Made by a program: the position numbers and the translations under genes
Source: Bacteroidales bacterium
GTDB lineage: Bacteria > Bacteroidota > Bacteroidia > Bacteroidales > F082
Assembly: GCA_016936355.1 (NCBI GenBank)
Contig: JAFGYB010000015.1
Location: 62,001-126,000, forward strand
DNA length: 64,000 nt
Direction of reading: 5' to 3'
Shown here: one piece after another, positions 26,263-35,533 of the stretch
Layout: every line of letters begins with the position of its first letter
How positions within the stretch are numbered: the first letter of the stretch is position 1
Notes under the pieces: model-generated
Seen by the model: only the letters and a program-made list of their open reading frames with translations
What the model was told of the DNA's origin: nothing
The model's database searches: none

Positions 26263-26763
26263 ATGAAGATTTTAAAACCGGTTCTTTTTCTGCTCATAGG
26301 ATTATTGGTTACCAGTTGTACTAACATCAGGGGAAATCAGGAAAAAAATGATTCCCTGGGATCCAACGACAAGAAAGCAGTTGTTTCGGTACAACCCGAG
26401 CAACTTACCTATGACGAATTCCTTAAAAAAGTATGGAATTTTGAAAAGCACCCTGATCAGTGGGTCTATGAAGGAACCGAACCGTGTGTTATAGATTTTT
26501 ATGCTGACTGGTGCGGTCCCTGCAAAAGAGTGGCCCCCATCATGGAAGAAATGGCAAAGAAATACAATGGAAAAGTAAAAATATATAAGGTAAATGTGGA
26601 CAAGGAGCAAAAACTGGCTGCTGTTTTCCGCATCAGCAGTATTCCTGCAGTAATGTTTAGTCCTTTAAAGGGAAAACCCATGATGCAGGTAGGTTTGTTG
26701 CCCAAGGATTACTATTCAAAAATTATTGATGAACATTTGTTGAATAGCAAACCTCAAAAATAA
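26263..26763 (+). CDS. Thioredoxin-domain lipoprotein
   Basis: Lipoprotein of 166 residues. Signal peptide with lipobox LVTSC (lipidated C19), a linker to about residue 45, then a thioredoxin domain with active site DWCGPCK (C84, C87) and cis-proline segment SSIPAVMF. It should act as a periplasm-facing thiol-disulfide oxidoreductase. Its domain is closely similar to the next gene, sharing a leading NFE-rich helix, so the pair looks like a tandem duplication with different targeting. Confidence 0.9.
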   Translation: MKILKPVLFLLIGLLVTSCTNIRGNQEKNDSLGSNDKKAVVSVQPEQLTYDEFLKKVWNFEKHPDQWVYEGTEPCVIDFYADWCGPCKRVAPIMEEMAKKYNGKVKIYKVNVDKEQKLAAVFRISSIPAVMFSPLKGKPMMQVGLLPKDYYSKIIDEHLLNSKPQK

Positions 26764-26799
26764 TTAAGTCATACAATCATTTAAACAGATATCATTACA

Positions 26800-27165
26800 A
26801 TGGAACATTTAACAAAACAGACTTTCTTCGAAAAGGTATTCAACTTCGAACAAAATCAGGATTGGAAATTTGAAGGCAAGCTGCCCTGTATCATCGACTT
26901 CTACGCCGACTGGTGTCAACCCTGTAAAATTGTAGCTCCTATTTTGGAAGAACTCTCCAAAGAATACGAAGGAAAAATCAATATTTACAAAGTAAATACG
27001 GAACAGGAAGTGGAACTGGCCGGTGCCTTTGGCATCAGAAGTATTCCTTCCATGTTATTCTGCCCCGCTGACGGTCAACCCCAAATGGCAGTCGGAGCAC
27101 TCCCTAAAGAAACTTTGGTTCAGGCGATCAACGATGTTTTGCTGAAAACAGAAGCCGCCAAATAA
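26800..27165 (+). CDS. Cytoplasmic thioredoxin with CQPC active site
   Basis: Thioredoxin of 121 residues without signal peptide. Active site DWCQPCK (C39, C42), where Gln replaces the usual Gly; cis-proline in RSIPSMLF. An extra N-terminal helix (about 1-22) is shared with the preceding lipoprotein thioredoxin. It lies 36 bp downstream and is followed by a strong terminator, so the two are probably co-transcribed. The Gln may shift the redox potential (inference). Confidence 0.9.
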   Translation: MEHLTKQTFFEKVFNFEQNQDWKFEGKLPCIIDFYADWCQPCKIVAPILEELSKEYEGKINIYKVNTEQEVELAGAFGIRSIPSMLFCPADGQPQMAVGALPKETLVQAINDVLLKTEAAK

Positions 27166-27180
27166 CATATATTTTATTAA

Positions 27181-27215
27181 AAAAAGCTGCACGCCGATGG
27201 TGATGCAGCTTTTTT
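27181..27215 (+). terminator. Rho-independent terminator after the thioredoxin pair
   Basis: AAAAAGCTGCA/TGCAGCTTTTT inverted repeat followed by a T-run; 16 bp after the thioredoxin stop. Confidence 0.88.
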
Positions 27216-27223
27216 TATTTTTG
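27216..27223 (+). promoter_or_regulatory. -7 promoter element TATTTTTG for the WbqC gene
   Basis: TAnnTTTG match that begins in the T-run of the terminator, 24 bp before the ATG at 27247. Confidence 0.55.
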
Positions 27224-27246
27224 CTCATTCCATTAGCATAAATTAA

Positions 27247-27876
27247 ATGAATCAGGAACCTGTTCTTCTTTCCATTGCTTACCTACCGCCGGTATCGTAT
27301 TTTACCCTGCTGTTGCAACAGCCTTCAGTGATTGAAAAACAGGAAACCTTTCCCAAACAAACCTACCGCAACCGCTGTCGTATTTATTCCGACAAAGGCA
27401 TCATGTCGCTGAGCATCCCGGTCACCAAACCACTGGGTAACCATACACCCACCGATCAGGTCCTCATTTTAAATGAAGATAAATGGTATTTGCGCCACTG
27501 GCGGGCTTTGTTGGCTGCCTATGAGTCTTCTCCCTACTTTCTGTACTATAAAGATGATTTGGAGCCTTACTTTCAGGGAATGGAAGTGAATCTTTTCCAA
27601 TTCGACCTAAACCTGATCCATAAGGTCTGTGAGCTCATTGGGTTTGAACCCGACATTCAGTTTACGGAACAATATGAAAAAGCCCCTTCTGGAATCACTG
27701 ACCTGAGACAGACGATTCATCCCAAACAGGAAAACCTGTTGGGCAACTTCCCTTCCTATTTTCAGGTTTTCGATGACAAACACGGATTCATTCCTGATCT
27801 GAGTATCGTAGATTTACTGTTTAATCTGGGTCCCGAAACCAAAAGTTATCTTTCCCAACTTAAAACCTCTTTCTAA
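27247..27876 (+). CDS. WbqC family protein
   Basis: Protein of 209 residues with the WbqC signature: LSIAYLPPVSYFTLLLQ at the N-terminus, YRNRCRIYSDKGIMSLSIPV at about 42-61, and YLRHWRALLAAYESSPYFLYY at about 80-100. Family members occur in polysaccharide loci and are thought to modify sugars or sugar nucleotides; activity is unproven. Its 3' end overlaps that of the convergent PgpH gene by 4 bp. Confidence 0.85.
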   Translation: MNQEPVLLSIAYLPPVSYFTLLLQQPSVIEKQETFPKQTYRNRCRIYSDKGIMSLSIPVTKPLGNHTPTDQVLILNEDKWYLRHWRALLAAYESSPYFLYYKDDLEPYFQGMEVNLFQFDLNLIHKVCELIGFEPDIQFTEQYEKAPSGITDLRQTIHPKQENLLGNFPSYFQVFDDKHGFIPDLSIVDLLFNLGPETKSYLSQLKTSF

Positions 27877-29948
27877 TCAGGATAAGCAATACGGATGTGG
27901 TGAATGTGCAACAATTTCTTTTTCAGCACTTTCTTAGAAATCGTAATTTCCCGAAGCGTAATAGGTGCATTACTGAACTGATGAGTCTCCATCATAGAGT
28001 TGATGATGAGCTCTACCAGGTCGTTGATTTTCTGCTCCGTTGGATTGACCATACTGCGCGATGCCGCTTCAACGGAGTCGGACATCATCACCACAGCCGT
28101 TTCCCGTGAAAACGGTACCGGACCGTGGTATCTGAATTCGGCTTCATCCACTTCCATACCCGGATTTTGTTTTTGTTCCAAACGGTAAAAATATTCCACC
28201 CTTCGGGTACCGTGGTGTGTTCTGATAAAGTCGATGATCTGTTCTGGCAAACGGGCTTTACGGGCCATTTCAATGCCTCGTAACACATGTCCAATGATGA
28301 TGCGGGCACTTTCTTCGTATTCCAGTTCATCATGCGGATTGTAACCGGGTGGCTGGTTTTCCACGAAATAAAGGGGATGATCCATTTTCCCGATGTCGTG
28401 ATACAAGGCACCGGTTCTGGCCAACAATGCATCTCCACCGATGACGAACAGTACTTCGGAAGCCAGGTTCGCCACCTGCATGGAATGCTGAAATGTACCG
28501 GGGGCTTTTTCAGCCAGATCACGCAAAAGGGTATTGTTGGTATTCGACAGCTCAAGCAAAGTAAGTTGCGTTACCAGTCCAAACATTTTTTCATAAACAA
28601 AAATAATCGGGAATGCCAGCAAGATCAGGAAAGAACTACCGGCCAGCATCATAATAAACCGCGAGGATGTATTGATAAACGATGCATCCTGAATCAGCAA
28701 CATACTGAAATACACCAACATATAGGTCAGGAATACCAGCAACGATGTCTTTACGAGATGCCAGCGTTTGGATAGCTGCCCCACAGACATAATAGCTACA
28801 AAACCAGTAGTAAACTGGGTATAAAAGAATTCAAAACTATTGGGTGCATAAAACCCAAGAATCATCAATGTAATCAGATACACCACCAGCGAAGCACGGC
28901 GTTCCAGGAAAGTAGCCACTATGATAGGCAGTAATGAATACGGAATTAGATAACTCCAACCGGGATAATAACTGAATACAAGGAATGACACTACCAAAAG
29001 GACTACCTGTGTTCCCAGTAGTAAATGCAGGTTGCGCAGTTCATCAAAGATGGATCGCACAAAAACACGCAGAAAGAGGTATTCAATAAAAAACAGTAAC
29101 ACGATCAATGCGACACTGGCGCTGAACACATACTTCCAGGCTTCGGTGGTTCCCAGTTCCTGCTCGTATTCCTTCTTTAGTGACTGCAACACCTGAAATT
29201 TTCTGGCTGTTACGAGCTCCCCTTGTGAGATTATTAGTTCACCTTTCTGCACCAGCCCCATAACAGGTGAGACCTTCGACATCATTTCCTGGGTCACCAG
29301 ATCGGTTTTTTTCTGATCAAAGATTACATTCTGTACGAGTGAGTTATTGATCACCTGATAGAGCATAGAACTGTCACGACTGTGTAACTGGCGCAAGGTT
29401 CTGATGGCTAGCCCATCGGCTTCCTGAACCGTGTACAGCTGTGACAGATTGACCACCCGCAACGTATTATCCTTGATCAGATTAATTTGAAAACTCCCCT
29501 CCTTATTCTCAATTACCGGATTCATCCTGATGATTCCTTTTTCCACCTCATCGTAAACCGATAACAAAGTATGAAGGTAGGTAAGTGAATCGTGTCGATT
29601 CACTTGCCGGGTGGTATCGTTTATAATATTTTTCCAACTTTGGTTAAATGTCTGTATCAATTGTACACGCCCAGCATCTGTTGCATTGGGATCAAACTGA
29701 AAATACGGATGTACATTCTTGAGTGCATCCGATTTTTCTTTGGAAAGTTCCGCACTGGTTTTGTATATTGAAAAGTCGAAAGGGGCATACAAATCCTTAT
29801 GATTCCAAGGTTTTCCCACGCGAAATTCATATTTAAACATCCGTTCCCGGGGGCTCACCCAGGCCACAACGATGATCGCAACCAAAAAGCTGACCACCCG
29901 AAGAATCTCATATGAATTTTGTTGTAATTTTGAAAAGAAAGCCTTCAT
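27873..29948 (-). CDS. 7TM-HD cyclic di-AMP phosphodiesterase-like protein, PgpH family
   Basis: Membrane protein of 691 residues. An N-terminal helix and extracellular 7TMR-HDED domain (about 50-280) precede seven transmembrane helices (about 290-480) and a cytoplasmic HD domain (about 490-690) with HSMQVANLA, YHDIGKMDHP and HHGT, the metal-ligand set of HDIG phosphodiesterases. PgpH enzymes degrade c-di-AMP. The start at 29948 (MKAFFSK) is chosen because a promoter TACCTTTG lies at 29967-29974; 38 upstream in-frame residues belong to the promoter region. Confidence 0.88.
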   Translation of the reverse strand: MKAFFSKLQQNSYEILRVVSFLVAIIVVAWVSPRERMFKYEFRVGKPWNHKDLYAPFDFSIYKTSAELSKEKSDALKNVHPYFQFDPNATDAGRVQLIQTFNQSWKNIINDTTRQVNRHDSLTYLHTLLSVYDEVEKGIIRMNPVIENKEGSFQINLIKDNTLRVVNLSQLYTVQEADGLAIRTLRQLHSRDSSMLYQVINNSLVQNVIFDQKKTDLVTQEMMSKVSPVMGLVQKGELIISQGELVTARKFQVLQSLKKEYEQELGTTEAWKYVFSASVALIVLLFFIEYLFLRVFVRSIFDELRNLHLLLGTQVVLLVVSFLVFSYYPGWSYLIPYSLLPIIVATFLERRASLVVYLITLMILGFYAPNSFEFFYTQFTTGFVAIMSVGQLSKRWHLVKTSLLVFLTYMLVYFSMLLIQDASFINTSSRFIMMLAGSSFLILLAFPIIFVYEKMFGLVTQLTLLELSNTNNTLLRDLAEKAPGTFQHSMQVANLASEVLFVIGGDALLARTGALYHDIGKMDHPLYFVENQPPGYNPHDELEYEESARIIIGHVLRGIEMARKARLPEQIIDFIRTHHGTRRVEYFYRLEQKQNPGMEVDEAEFRYHGPVPFSRETAVVMMSDSVEAASRSMVNPTEQKINDLVELIINSMMETHQFSNAPITLREITISKKVLKKKLLHIHHIRIAYPD

Positions 29949-29966
29949 AAGTACAATATATTGAGA

Positions 29967-29974
29967 CAAAGGTA
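29967..29974 (-). promoter_or_regulatory. -7 promoter element TACCTTTG for the PgpH-like gene
   Basis: Exact TAnnTTTG match with a TTTG at 29991-29994 upstream as a possible -33 element. Confidence 0.6.
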
Positions 29975-30004
29975 ATAATTCTTCACATCGCAAAATATAA
30001 GTTA

Positions 30005-30796
30005 ATGGAAATGAATACAGGAATTTGTGGACTATCACTGGTGGCCGTCCGGGAGAAACCATCCCACAAAAGTGAGATGATCAACCAGTTGCTCTTTGGA
30101 GATGTATTTTTGATACTGAACCGCTTCGATACCTGGTTACTGATTGAGAGTGCAGACGATCACTATCAGGGATGGGTAGAGGAGAACCAGGTGGAGTTGA
30201 TAGACAAAAGTGATTTTGAATCAATACAAAGTGAAGAAGCTGTTTATACAGAGCATCTATGCTGCAGGGTTCGGATAGGAGAAACGAATCAATGGCTATC
30301 AGCGGGGAGCCGGTTACCTCATTATCACAAAGACCATTTCAAAATCGGCGAAAAAGTAGGAACACTTGCAAAAGAGTGCGCAGTAATAACCGGAATCCGA
30401 GACACCACATCCCTGATCATCAGTGCCAAAAAATACCTGGGGACCCCCTATCTTTGGGGAGGCCGTTCCTCTTCAGGACTGGACTGTTCCGGCTTCACTC
30501 AGATCGTGTTCAAAATGAACGGTTATCAACTACCCCGCGACAGCAGTCAGCAGGCGAAAGTGGGAGACAATATTGACTTCATCCATGAAGCGCTTCCGGG
30601 CGACCTTGTATTCTTTGAAAACGAAGAACAACAGATTGCCCATGTGGGAATCCTCATGAAGGAAAACCAAATCATCCATGCCTCGGGACAGGTACGGATT
30701 GACCCCATCGACCACGAAGGAATCTTCAACAAAGAAAAAAAGAAATACACACATAAGCTGCGCCTGATCAAGCGCATCCTTTCAGAAGAAAATTAG
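30005..30796 (+). CDS. C40 family (NlpC/P60) cell-wall peptidase
   Basis: Protein of 263 residues with two SH3-like domains at the N-terminal half (about 5-125) and an NlpC/P60 domain (about 135-260). Catalytic residues are present: C161 in GLDCSGF, H213 in AHVGI and H225 in IIHASG. It hydrolyses gamma-D-Glu-diamino-acid bonds in peptidoglycan stem peptides; no signal peptide is evident, so a cytoplasmic muropeptide-recycling role like YkfC is likely. Stop overlaps the OsmC gene by 4 bp. Confidence 0.9.
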   Translation: MEMNTGICGLSLVAVREKPSHKSEMINQLLFGDVFLILNRFDTWLLIESADDHYQGWVEENQVELIDKSDFESIQSEEAVYTEHLCCRVRIGETNQWLSAGSRLPHYHKDHFKIGEKVGTLAKECAVITGIRDTTSLIISAKKYLGTPYLWGGRSSSGLDCSGFTQIVFKMNGYQLPRDSSQQAKVGDNIDFIHEALPGDLVFFENEEQQIAHVGILMKENQIIHASGQVRIDPIDHEGIFNKEKKKYTHKLRLIKRILSEEN

Positions 30797-31209
30797 TCGA
30801 GTACGACAATTTCGTGGGACAGCTCGGCAGCTTTACGCAACATTTCACTCACTCCGCAATAACGGTCCTGTGAAAGCGTCACCGCTTTTTCCAGTTTGTC
30901 CATGGGAAGGTCTTTTCCTTTGAAAATATACTTGATGTGAATTTTATTGAAATATTTGGGGTGTTCCTCGGTCATTTCGGCTTCCACTTCCACATCAAAG
31001 AAATCGGGTTTCACACGCATTTTATTCAGGATGGAGACCACATCCATGCCTGTACATCCGCCCAACGATACCAGTGTCAGCGGTTTAGGACGAGGCCCCT
31101 GATTCTGCCCCCCTACTCTTTCATCGGCATCGAGCATAAAATTAAACCCATTCACACTGGCTTCGAAAGCCATATCATCTTTCCAGGTTACATTGACTTT
31201 TGTTGACAT
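30793..31209 (-). CDS. OsmC family peroxiredoxin-like protein
   Basis: Protein of 138 residues, OsmC/Ohr fold, with both redox cysteines: C52 in SLGGCTGMDV and C118 in RYCGVSEML. Members reduce organic hydroperoxides. Likely cytoplasmic. Promoter TAATTTTG at 31235-31242. Confidence 0.9.
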   Translation of the reverse strand: MSTKVNVTWKDDMAFEASVNGFNFMLDADERVGGQNQGPRPKPLTLVSLGGCTGMDVVSILNKMRVKPDFFDVEVEAEMTEEHPKYFNKIHIKYIFKGKDLPMDKLEKAVTLSQDRYCGVSEMLRKAAELSHEIVVLD

Positions 31210-31234
31210 ATTTTTCTGTAATTATATTTTTGTG

Positions 31235-31242
31235 CAAAATTA
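31235..31242 (-). promoter_or_regulatory. -7 promoter element TAATTTTG for the OsmC gene
   Basis: Exact TAnnTTTG match, 25 bp before the ATG. Confidence 0.55.
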
Positions 31243-31340
31243 ATGAAAAATAAATCTCATCAAAGATTCTGAGCAATCAATCAGCATGATAAACAAGATG
31301 TTGTGAAGATGTGAACAGACATCATACTCATAAATAGAAT

Positions 31341-31373
31341 AAAAAAAAGAGGCTGCTCGTAAGAACAGCCTCT
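31341..31373 (-). terminator. Rho-independent terminator after P5C dehydrogenase
   Basis: AGAGGCTG/CAGCCTCT stem followed on the minus strand by eight T; 21 bp past the stop. Confidence 0.88.
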
Positions 31374-31394
31374 GATATGGTTTACTTGAATGAT

Positions 31395-33032
31395 TTATTC
31401 GGCATCCATAAAAGGATAACGATAATCCACAGGAGGAACAAAGTTTTCCTTAATGGTACGCGGGCTAACCCAACGGATCAAGTTCAAACTGGAACCGGCT
31501 TTGTCGTTGGTACCCGAAGCACGGGAACCTCCAAAGGGCTGCTGACCAACCACAGCGCCAGTAGGCTTGTCGTTGATGTAGAAGTTACCGGCTGCATGCA
31601 CCAGTTTTTTTGTTGCCAGATCCACAGCATAACGATCCTGAGCAAAAATAGCACCTGTCAATCCGTAAGGGGAAGTATTGTCCAGTACATCCAGTGTTTC
31701 TTCAAATTTATCGTCTTCATAAACATAAATTGTCAACACAGGACCAAACAATTCTTCTTCCATGGTAATGTATTGAGGATTTGTGGTTACGATTACAGTA
31801 GGTTCAATGAAATACCCTTCCGATTTATCGTATCCGCCCCCGGCGATGATTTCCGCATCACGATCATTTTTGGCATTGTCGATAAACATCGAGAGCTTGT
31901 CAAACGAAGCTTCGTCAATAACTGCCGACATGAAATTAGTAAAATCTTCGGGGTTACCCATTTTAATGCTCTTAATCTGTGTCACCAGTTTTTCCTTGAT
32001 TTCGGGCCACAGGCTAGCCGGAATATACGCACGGGAAGCGGCGGAACATTTCTGTCCCTGGAATTCATAGGCACCGCGGGTTAAAGCGGTCACCACCGGA
32101 TCAACCAATGCGGAAGGATGGACCATCACAAAGTCCTTACCTCCGGTTTCACCCACAATGCGGGGATATGTTTTGTATTTGGCAATGTTGGTACCAATGG
32201 TTTTCCAGATGTATTGGAAAACACCGGTGGAACCCGTAAAATGGAAACCGGCAAAATCAGGATGTTCCATCACTACTTTTCCGGCTACTGGACCTGAAAC
32301 AAAAACCATATTGATTACTCCATCGGGCAAACCGGCCTCACGGAAAATATCCATGATAATTTTGGCTGAATACACCTGAGTGTTGGAGCATTTCCAAACC
32401 ACCACATTACCCATCATAGCAGGGGCTGATGGCAGGTTACCGGCAATAGAAGTAAAGTTAAAAGGAGTCAATGCATACACAAAACCTTCCAACGCACGGT
32501 ATTCCAGTCTATTCCAGGTAGTTTTGGAAGATTCGGGTTGCTGACTGTAAATCTCGGTCATGTATTGCACGTTGAAGCGGAAGAAATCGGCCAACTCGCA
32601 CGCAGCATCAATCTCTGCCTGAAAAACAGTTTTTGACTGTCCTAACATGGTAGCCGCATTGATTTTTGCACGGTACGGACCCGAAAGCAGATCGGCTGCT
32701 CTGAGGAAAATAGCAGCTCTCTGTTCCCAGGGCATATTATGCCAGGTTTCTCGTGCCTTCAACGCAGCATCGATGGCCATTTGCACATGTTCAGCACCAC
32801 CCTGGTAGAAATAGCCCAGTGTATGTCTTAATTCATGAGGCGGATGAATGGCTACCTTTTTATCTGTAGTCACTTCTTTTCCCCCGATGAACATGGGAAT
32901 ATCAATTACTTCTGATTTTAATTTCTTGAGCATAGCTTTGATTTCGGCACGCTCGGGAGAACCCGGTTTGTAGCTCAAAACCGGCTCATTATAAGCTTTG
33001 GGAACACTTTGCAGATTGCTGTACATCTCCAT
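31395..33032 (-). CDS. L-glutamate gamma-semialdehyde (1-pyrroline-5-carboxylate) dehydrogenase
   Basis: Aldehyde dehydrogenase of 545 residues in the long, group-2 P5C dehydrogenase form. It oxidises glutamate semialdehyde to glutamate with NAD, the second step of proline breakdown. Visible: TPFNFTSIAGNLP, HFTGSTGVF, catalytic base region GETGGKD (E295) and nucleophile GQKCSAASR (C329). No proline dehydrogenase is in the window. The start at 33032 is chosen because the promoter at 33071-33078 lies between it and an upstream in-frame ATG at 33158. Confidence 0.92.
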   Translation of the reverse strand: MEMYSNLQSVPKAYNEPVLSYKPGSPERAEIKAMLKKLKSEVIDIPMFIGGKEVTTDKKVAIHPPHELRHTLGYFYQGGAEHVQMAIDAALKARETWHNMPWEQRAAIFLRAADLLSGPYRAKINAATMLGQSKTVFQAEIDAACELADFFRFNVQYMTEIYSQQPESSKTTWNRLEYRALEGFVYALTPFNFTSIAGNLPSAPAMMGNVVVWKCSNTQVYSAKIIMDIFREAGLPDGVINMVFVSGPVAGKVVMEHPDFAGFHFTGSTGVFQYIWKTIGTNIAKYKTYPRIVGETGGKDFVMVHPSALVDPVVTALTRGAYEFQGQKCSAASRAYIPASLWPEIKEKLVTQIKSIKMGNPEDFTNFMSAVIDEASFDKLSMFIDNAKNDRDAEIIAGGGYDKSEGYFIEPTVIVTTNPQYITMEEELFGPVLTIYVYEDDKFEETLDVLDNTSPYGLTGAIFAQDRYAVDLATKKLVHAAGNFYINDKPTGAVVGQQPFGGSRASGTNDKAGSSLNLIRWVSPRTIKENFVPPVDYRYPFMDAE

Positions 33033-33334
33033 TGATTTTTGAATGTTTAACCATTGATTTATAACGGGTGCAAAGGTAAGTATATTTACCCGAAACAAGT
33101 CTTTAAAAAAGGATAAATGGGTGAAATACTTACCTGAATAAAATTCACAATCAGGCATCGGACCTGCAAATAAAATGCAATCCCGCTATCCGTGTGAAAG
33201 CACTATAAATTATACACATAGGATATGTAAAGGATTTGCACCGCAGAAACCCCAATAAAACGCCCCTTTTTGGCGATTTTTTTTGTATATTGTAGCCTTC
33301 TATTTTCATTTATCAAAAAATTTAGGAGTTACAA
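33033..33334. other. Divergent intergenic region (302 bp)
   Basis: Carries the P5C dehydrogenase promoter on the minus strand and, presumably, the promoter of the KamA-like gene on the plus strand (T-rich run near 33275-33290, no clean TAnnTTTG). An AGGAG lies 10 bp before the KamA-like ATG. No gene seen. Confidence 0.6.
33071..33078 (-). promoter_or_regulatory. -7 promoter element TACCTTTG for P5C dehydrogenase
   Basis: Exact TAnnTTTG match followed by C, 39 bp before the chosen ATG. Confidence 0.6.
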
Positions 33335-35518
33335 ATGCGATCGGTTCAACACGACGATATTAATTTGAGTTTGCCTTCACTGAAAATTGTGCAGAAAATC
33401 ATCAAAGAAAACCCTGAGATTGCTCAATTATTCAAAAAAGCAACTGAAGAAGAAGCCTGCGAAAAGTTACGGATCTGGTTAACCGAATATTTTGATATTC
33501 ACCCTTTGGCTCTCGACTATTATCAGAACCAAGACCAAACTAATTTCGATCAGCTGATGTGGGAAGATTATGCAGCCATTCGTTTAATGGACTATATCGA
33601 TCACGAAGGGTATTCCCTACCCGACCCCAACCTTTCGAACAAAGTTATTACCTCAAGTCCCATCAAAAGACTCTGGCGGGCGATTAAATTAGGAAAAGGC
33701 AATGCCAAGGAGGAATTTTTTCTGGATATGCTGTACCTGTTTCGTCAGCTCAACCACAAACTGGAACGGAACATTCCCAACAAACAAAAACTGGTAAACT
33801 GGATGGCCAAACACCCATCCGGAATGGACAAACGGATCATCAAGGAACGAAAAGAAGCCAAAGACAGGATAATCAGAAAAATTATTGACAACATCGATAA
33901 AGGCATACAAAGGAGCAACCGTTTTCAGTTTGAATCCGGAAGCAATGCCGAGGATAAATTCCGTCAGGTTAATGAATGGTGGAATAATTACCGGTTTCAC
34001 TTGTCGTTTGCCATCCGAAGTCCTGAAATACTAAACGATCTGCTGGACCATTCCCTTTCGGCCAAAACCATGAAGAAGTTGTTTGCAGCCCGCGAAAAAG
34101 GCATTCCTTTGTTTGTAAACCCGCATTATTTATCGCTCATATCTGTCAAACACGACCCTCATTTCCCCAGTGCCGATCTAGCCATTCGTGAATATGTTTT
34201 CCCGAGCCAAAAGCTGATCGATTTCTTCGGAGAGATCTCTGCCTGGGAAAAAGAGGATAAGGTACGGCCGGGCGAACCCAATGCTGCCGGCTGGCTTCTG
34301 CCCGGATTCCACAACATTCACCGACGTTATCCTGAAGTTGCTATTTTTATTCCGGATACCACCGGGAGGGCTTGTGGCGGGTTGTGTGTTTCCTGCCAAC
34401 GAATGTATGATTTCCAAAGCGGGCATTTTAATTTTGACATTACCCGACTGGCTCCCAAAATTACCTGGCCGGAAAAGATGAGATTGCTCATGGACTATTT
34501 CGAAAAAGACACCCAGTTGCGTGATATTCTCATCACCGGAGGCGATGCCTTTATGAATTCTGACGCGGCATTGAAACAGATCTTGGAGGCCGTATATGAA
34601 ATGGCAGTACGAAAGAAAGAAGCAAATAAAAACCGAAAAGAAGGAGAAAAGTATGCCGAAATGATGCGGATTCGTCTGGGAACCCGATTGCCTGTATATA
34701 TTCCACAACGTATCACCGACAGTCTCTGTAAAATATTAGCAGACTTCCGAAAAAAAGCACAAAAGATCGGATTCCGTCAGTTCATTATCCAGACCCATGT
34801 GGAAAGTGCCATGGAAATCACACCTGAAATGAAAAACGGAATGGAAAAAATTCAGCAAGCCGGATGGTTGATTACCAATCAACAGGTGTTCACTACAGCA
34901 GCATCGTTCAGAGGTCATACAGCCAAGCTCAGGCAGGAGCTGAACAATCTTGGCATGCTCCCCTATTATACCTTTTCCGTGAAAGGATACATGGAAAACA
35001 ACCACAATTTCGCAACCAATGCACGGATCGTTCAGGAAAAGACTGAAGAAAAATACCTGGGGACCATCCCGGAATCTTATTTTTCCCGTCTGCATGAACC
35101 TTACGAACACACCACTTCCATCAAGGATTGGATTCAGGAAATTAGAGAAAAAGAAAACCTCCCGTTCCTGGCAACCGACAGAAATATGATGAATTTGCCT
35201 GCCGTGGGAAAAAGTCTGACTTTCAGGGTTATTGGTATCACCAAAGACGGCAGAAGAATTCTTCGGTTCCGCTATGACACCAAAAGAAAACACAGTCCCA
35301 TCACAAAAAAAGCAGAATCCGTCATTATTGTGGAATCAAAATCCATCGCTAAATACCTAAGACAACTTGAAAACAGCGGGCAAAACATACAGGAATACCA
35401 AACCATTTGGGGATATTCCATGAACGAAACCGAAACAGGATCACCTCTGTATCAGTATCCTGAATACGAGTTCAGAATCACAAAAGAGTTCAGTAATATT
35501 GAAAAGGATTTGATTTAA
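33335..35518 (+). CDS. KamA-family radical SAM protein of unusual length
   Basis: Protein of 727 residues. The radical SAM iron-sulfur motif CxxxCxxC is C347, C351, C354 (ACGGLCVSC), preceded by IPDTTGRACGG and followed by LITGGDAF, both matching lysine 2,3-aminomutase-like enzymes. About 340 residues precede the motif, against about 130 in true aminomutases. A Lys in PAVGKSLTF occupies the place of the PLP lysine in the PGGGGK motif of LysAM. The reaction is unknown; an aminomutase or related PLP/SAM role is inferred. AGGAG Shine-Dalgarno present. Confidence 0.82.
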   Translation: MRSVQHDDINLSLPSLKIVQKIIKENPEIAQLFKKATEEEACEKLRIWLTEYFDIHPLALDYYQNQDQTNFDQLMWEDYAAIRLMDYIDHEGYSLPDPNLSNKVITSSPIKRLWRAIKLGKGNAKEEFFLDMLYLFRQLNHKLERNIPNKQKLVNWMAKHPSGMDKRIIKERKEAKDRIIRKIIDNIDKGIQRSNRFQFESGSNAEDKFRQVNEWWNNYRFHLSFAIRSPEILNDLLDHSLSAKTMKKLFAAREKGIPLFVNPHYLSLISVKHDPHFPSADLAIREYVFPSQKLIDFFGEISAWEKEDKVRPGEPNAAGWLLPGFHNIHRRYPEVAIFIPDTTGRACGGLCVSCQRMYDFQSGHFNFDITRLAPKITWPEKMRLLMDYFEKDTQLRDILITGGDAFMNSDAALKQILEAVYEMAVRKKEANKNRKEGEKYAEMMRIRLGTRLPVYIPQRITDSLCKILADFRKKAQKIGFRQFIIQTHVESAMEITPEMKNGMEKIQQAGWLITNQQVFTTAASFRGHTAKLRQELNNLGMLPYYTFSVKGYMENNHNFATNARIVQEKTEEKYLGTIPESYFSRLHEPYEHTTSIKDWIQEIREKENLPFLATDRNMMNLPAVGKSLTFRVIGITKDGRRILRFRYDTKRKHSPITKKAESVIIVESKSIAKYLRQLENSGQNIQEYQTIWGYSMNETETGSPLYQYPEYEFRITKEFSNIEKDLI

Positions 35519-35533
35519 GCCTCGGACCGGAAG

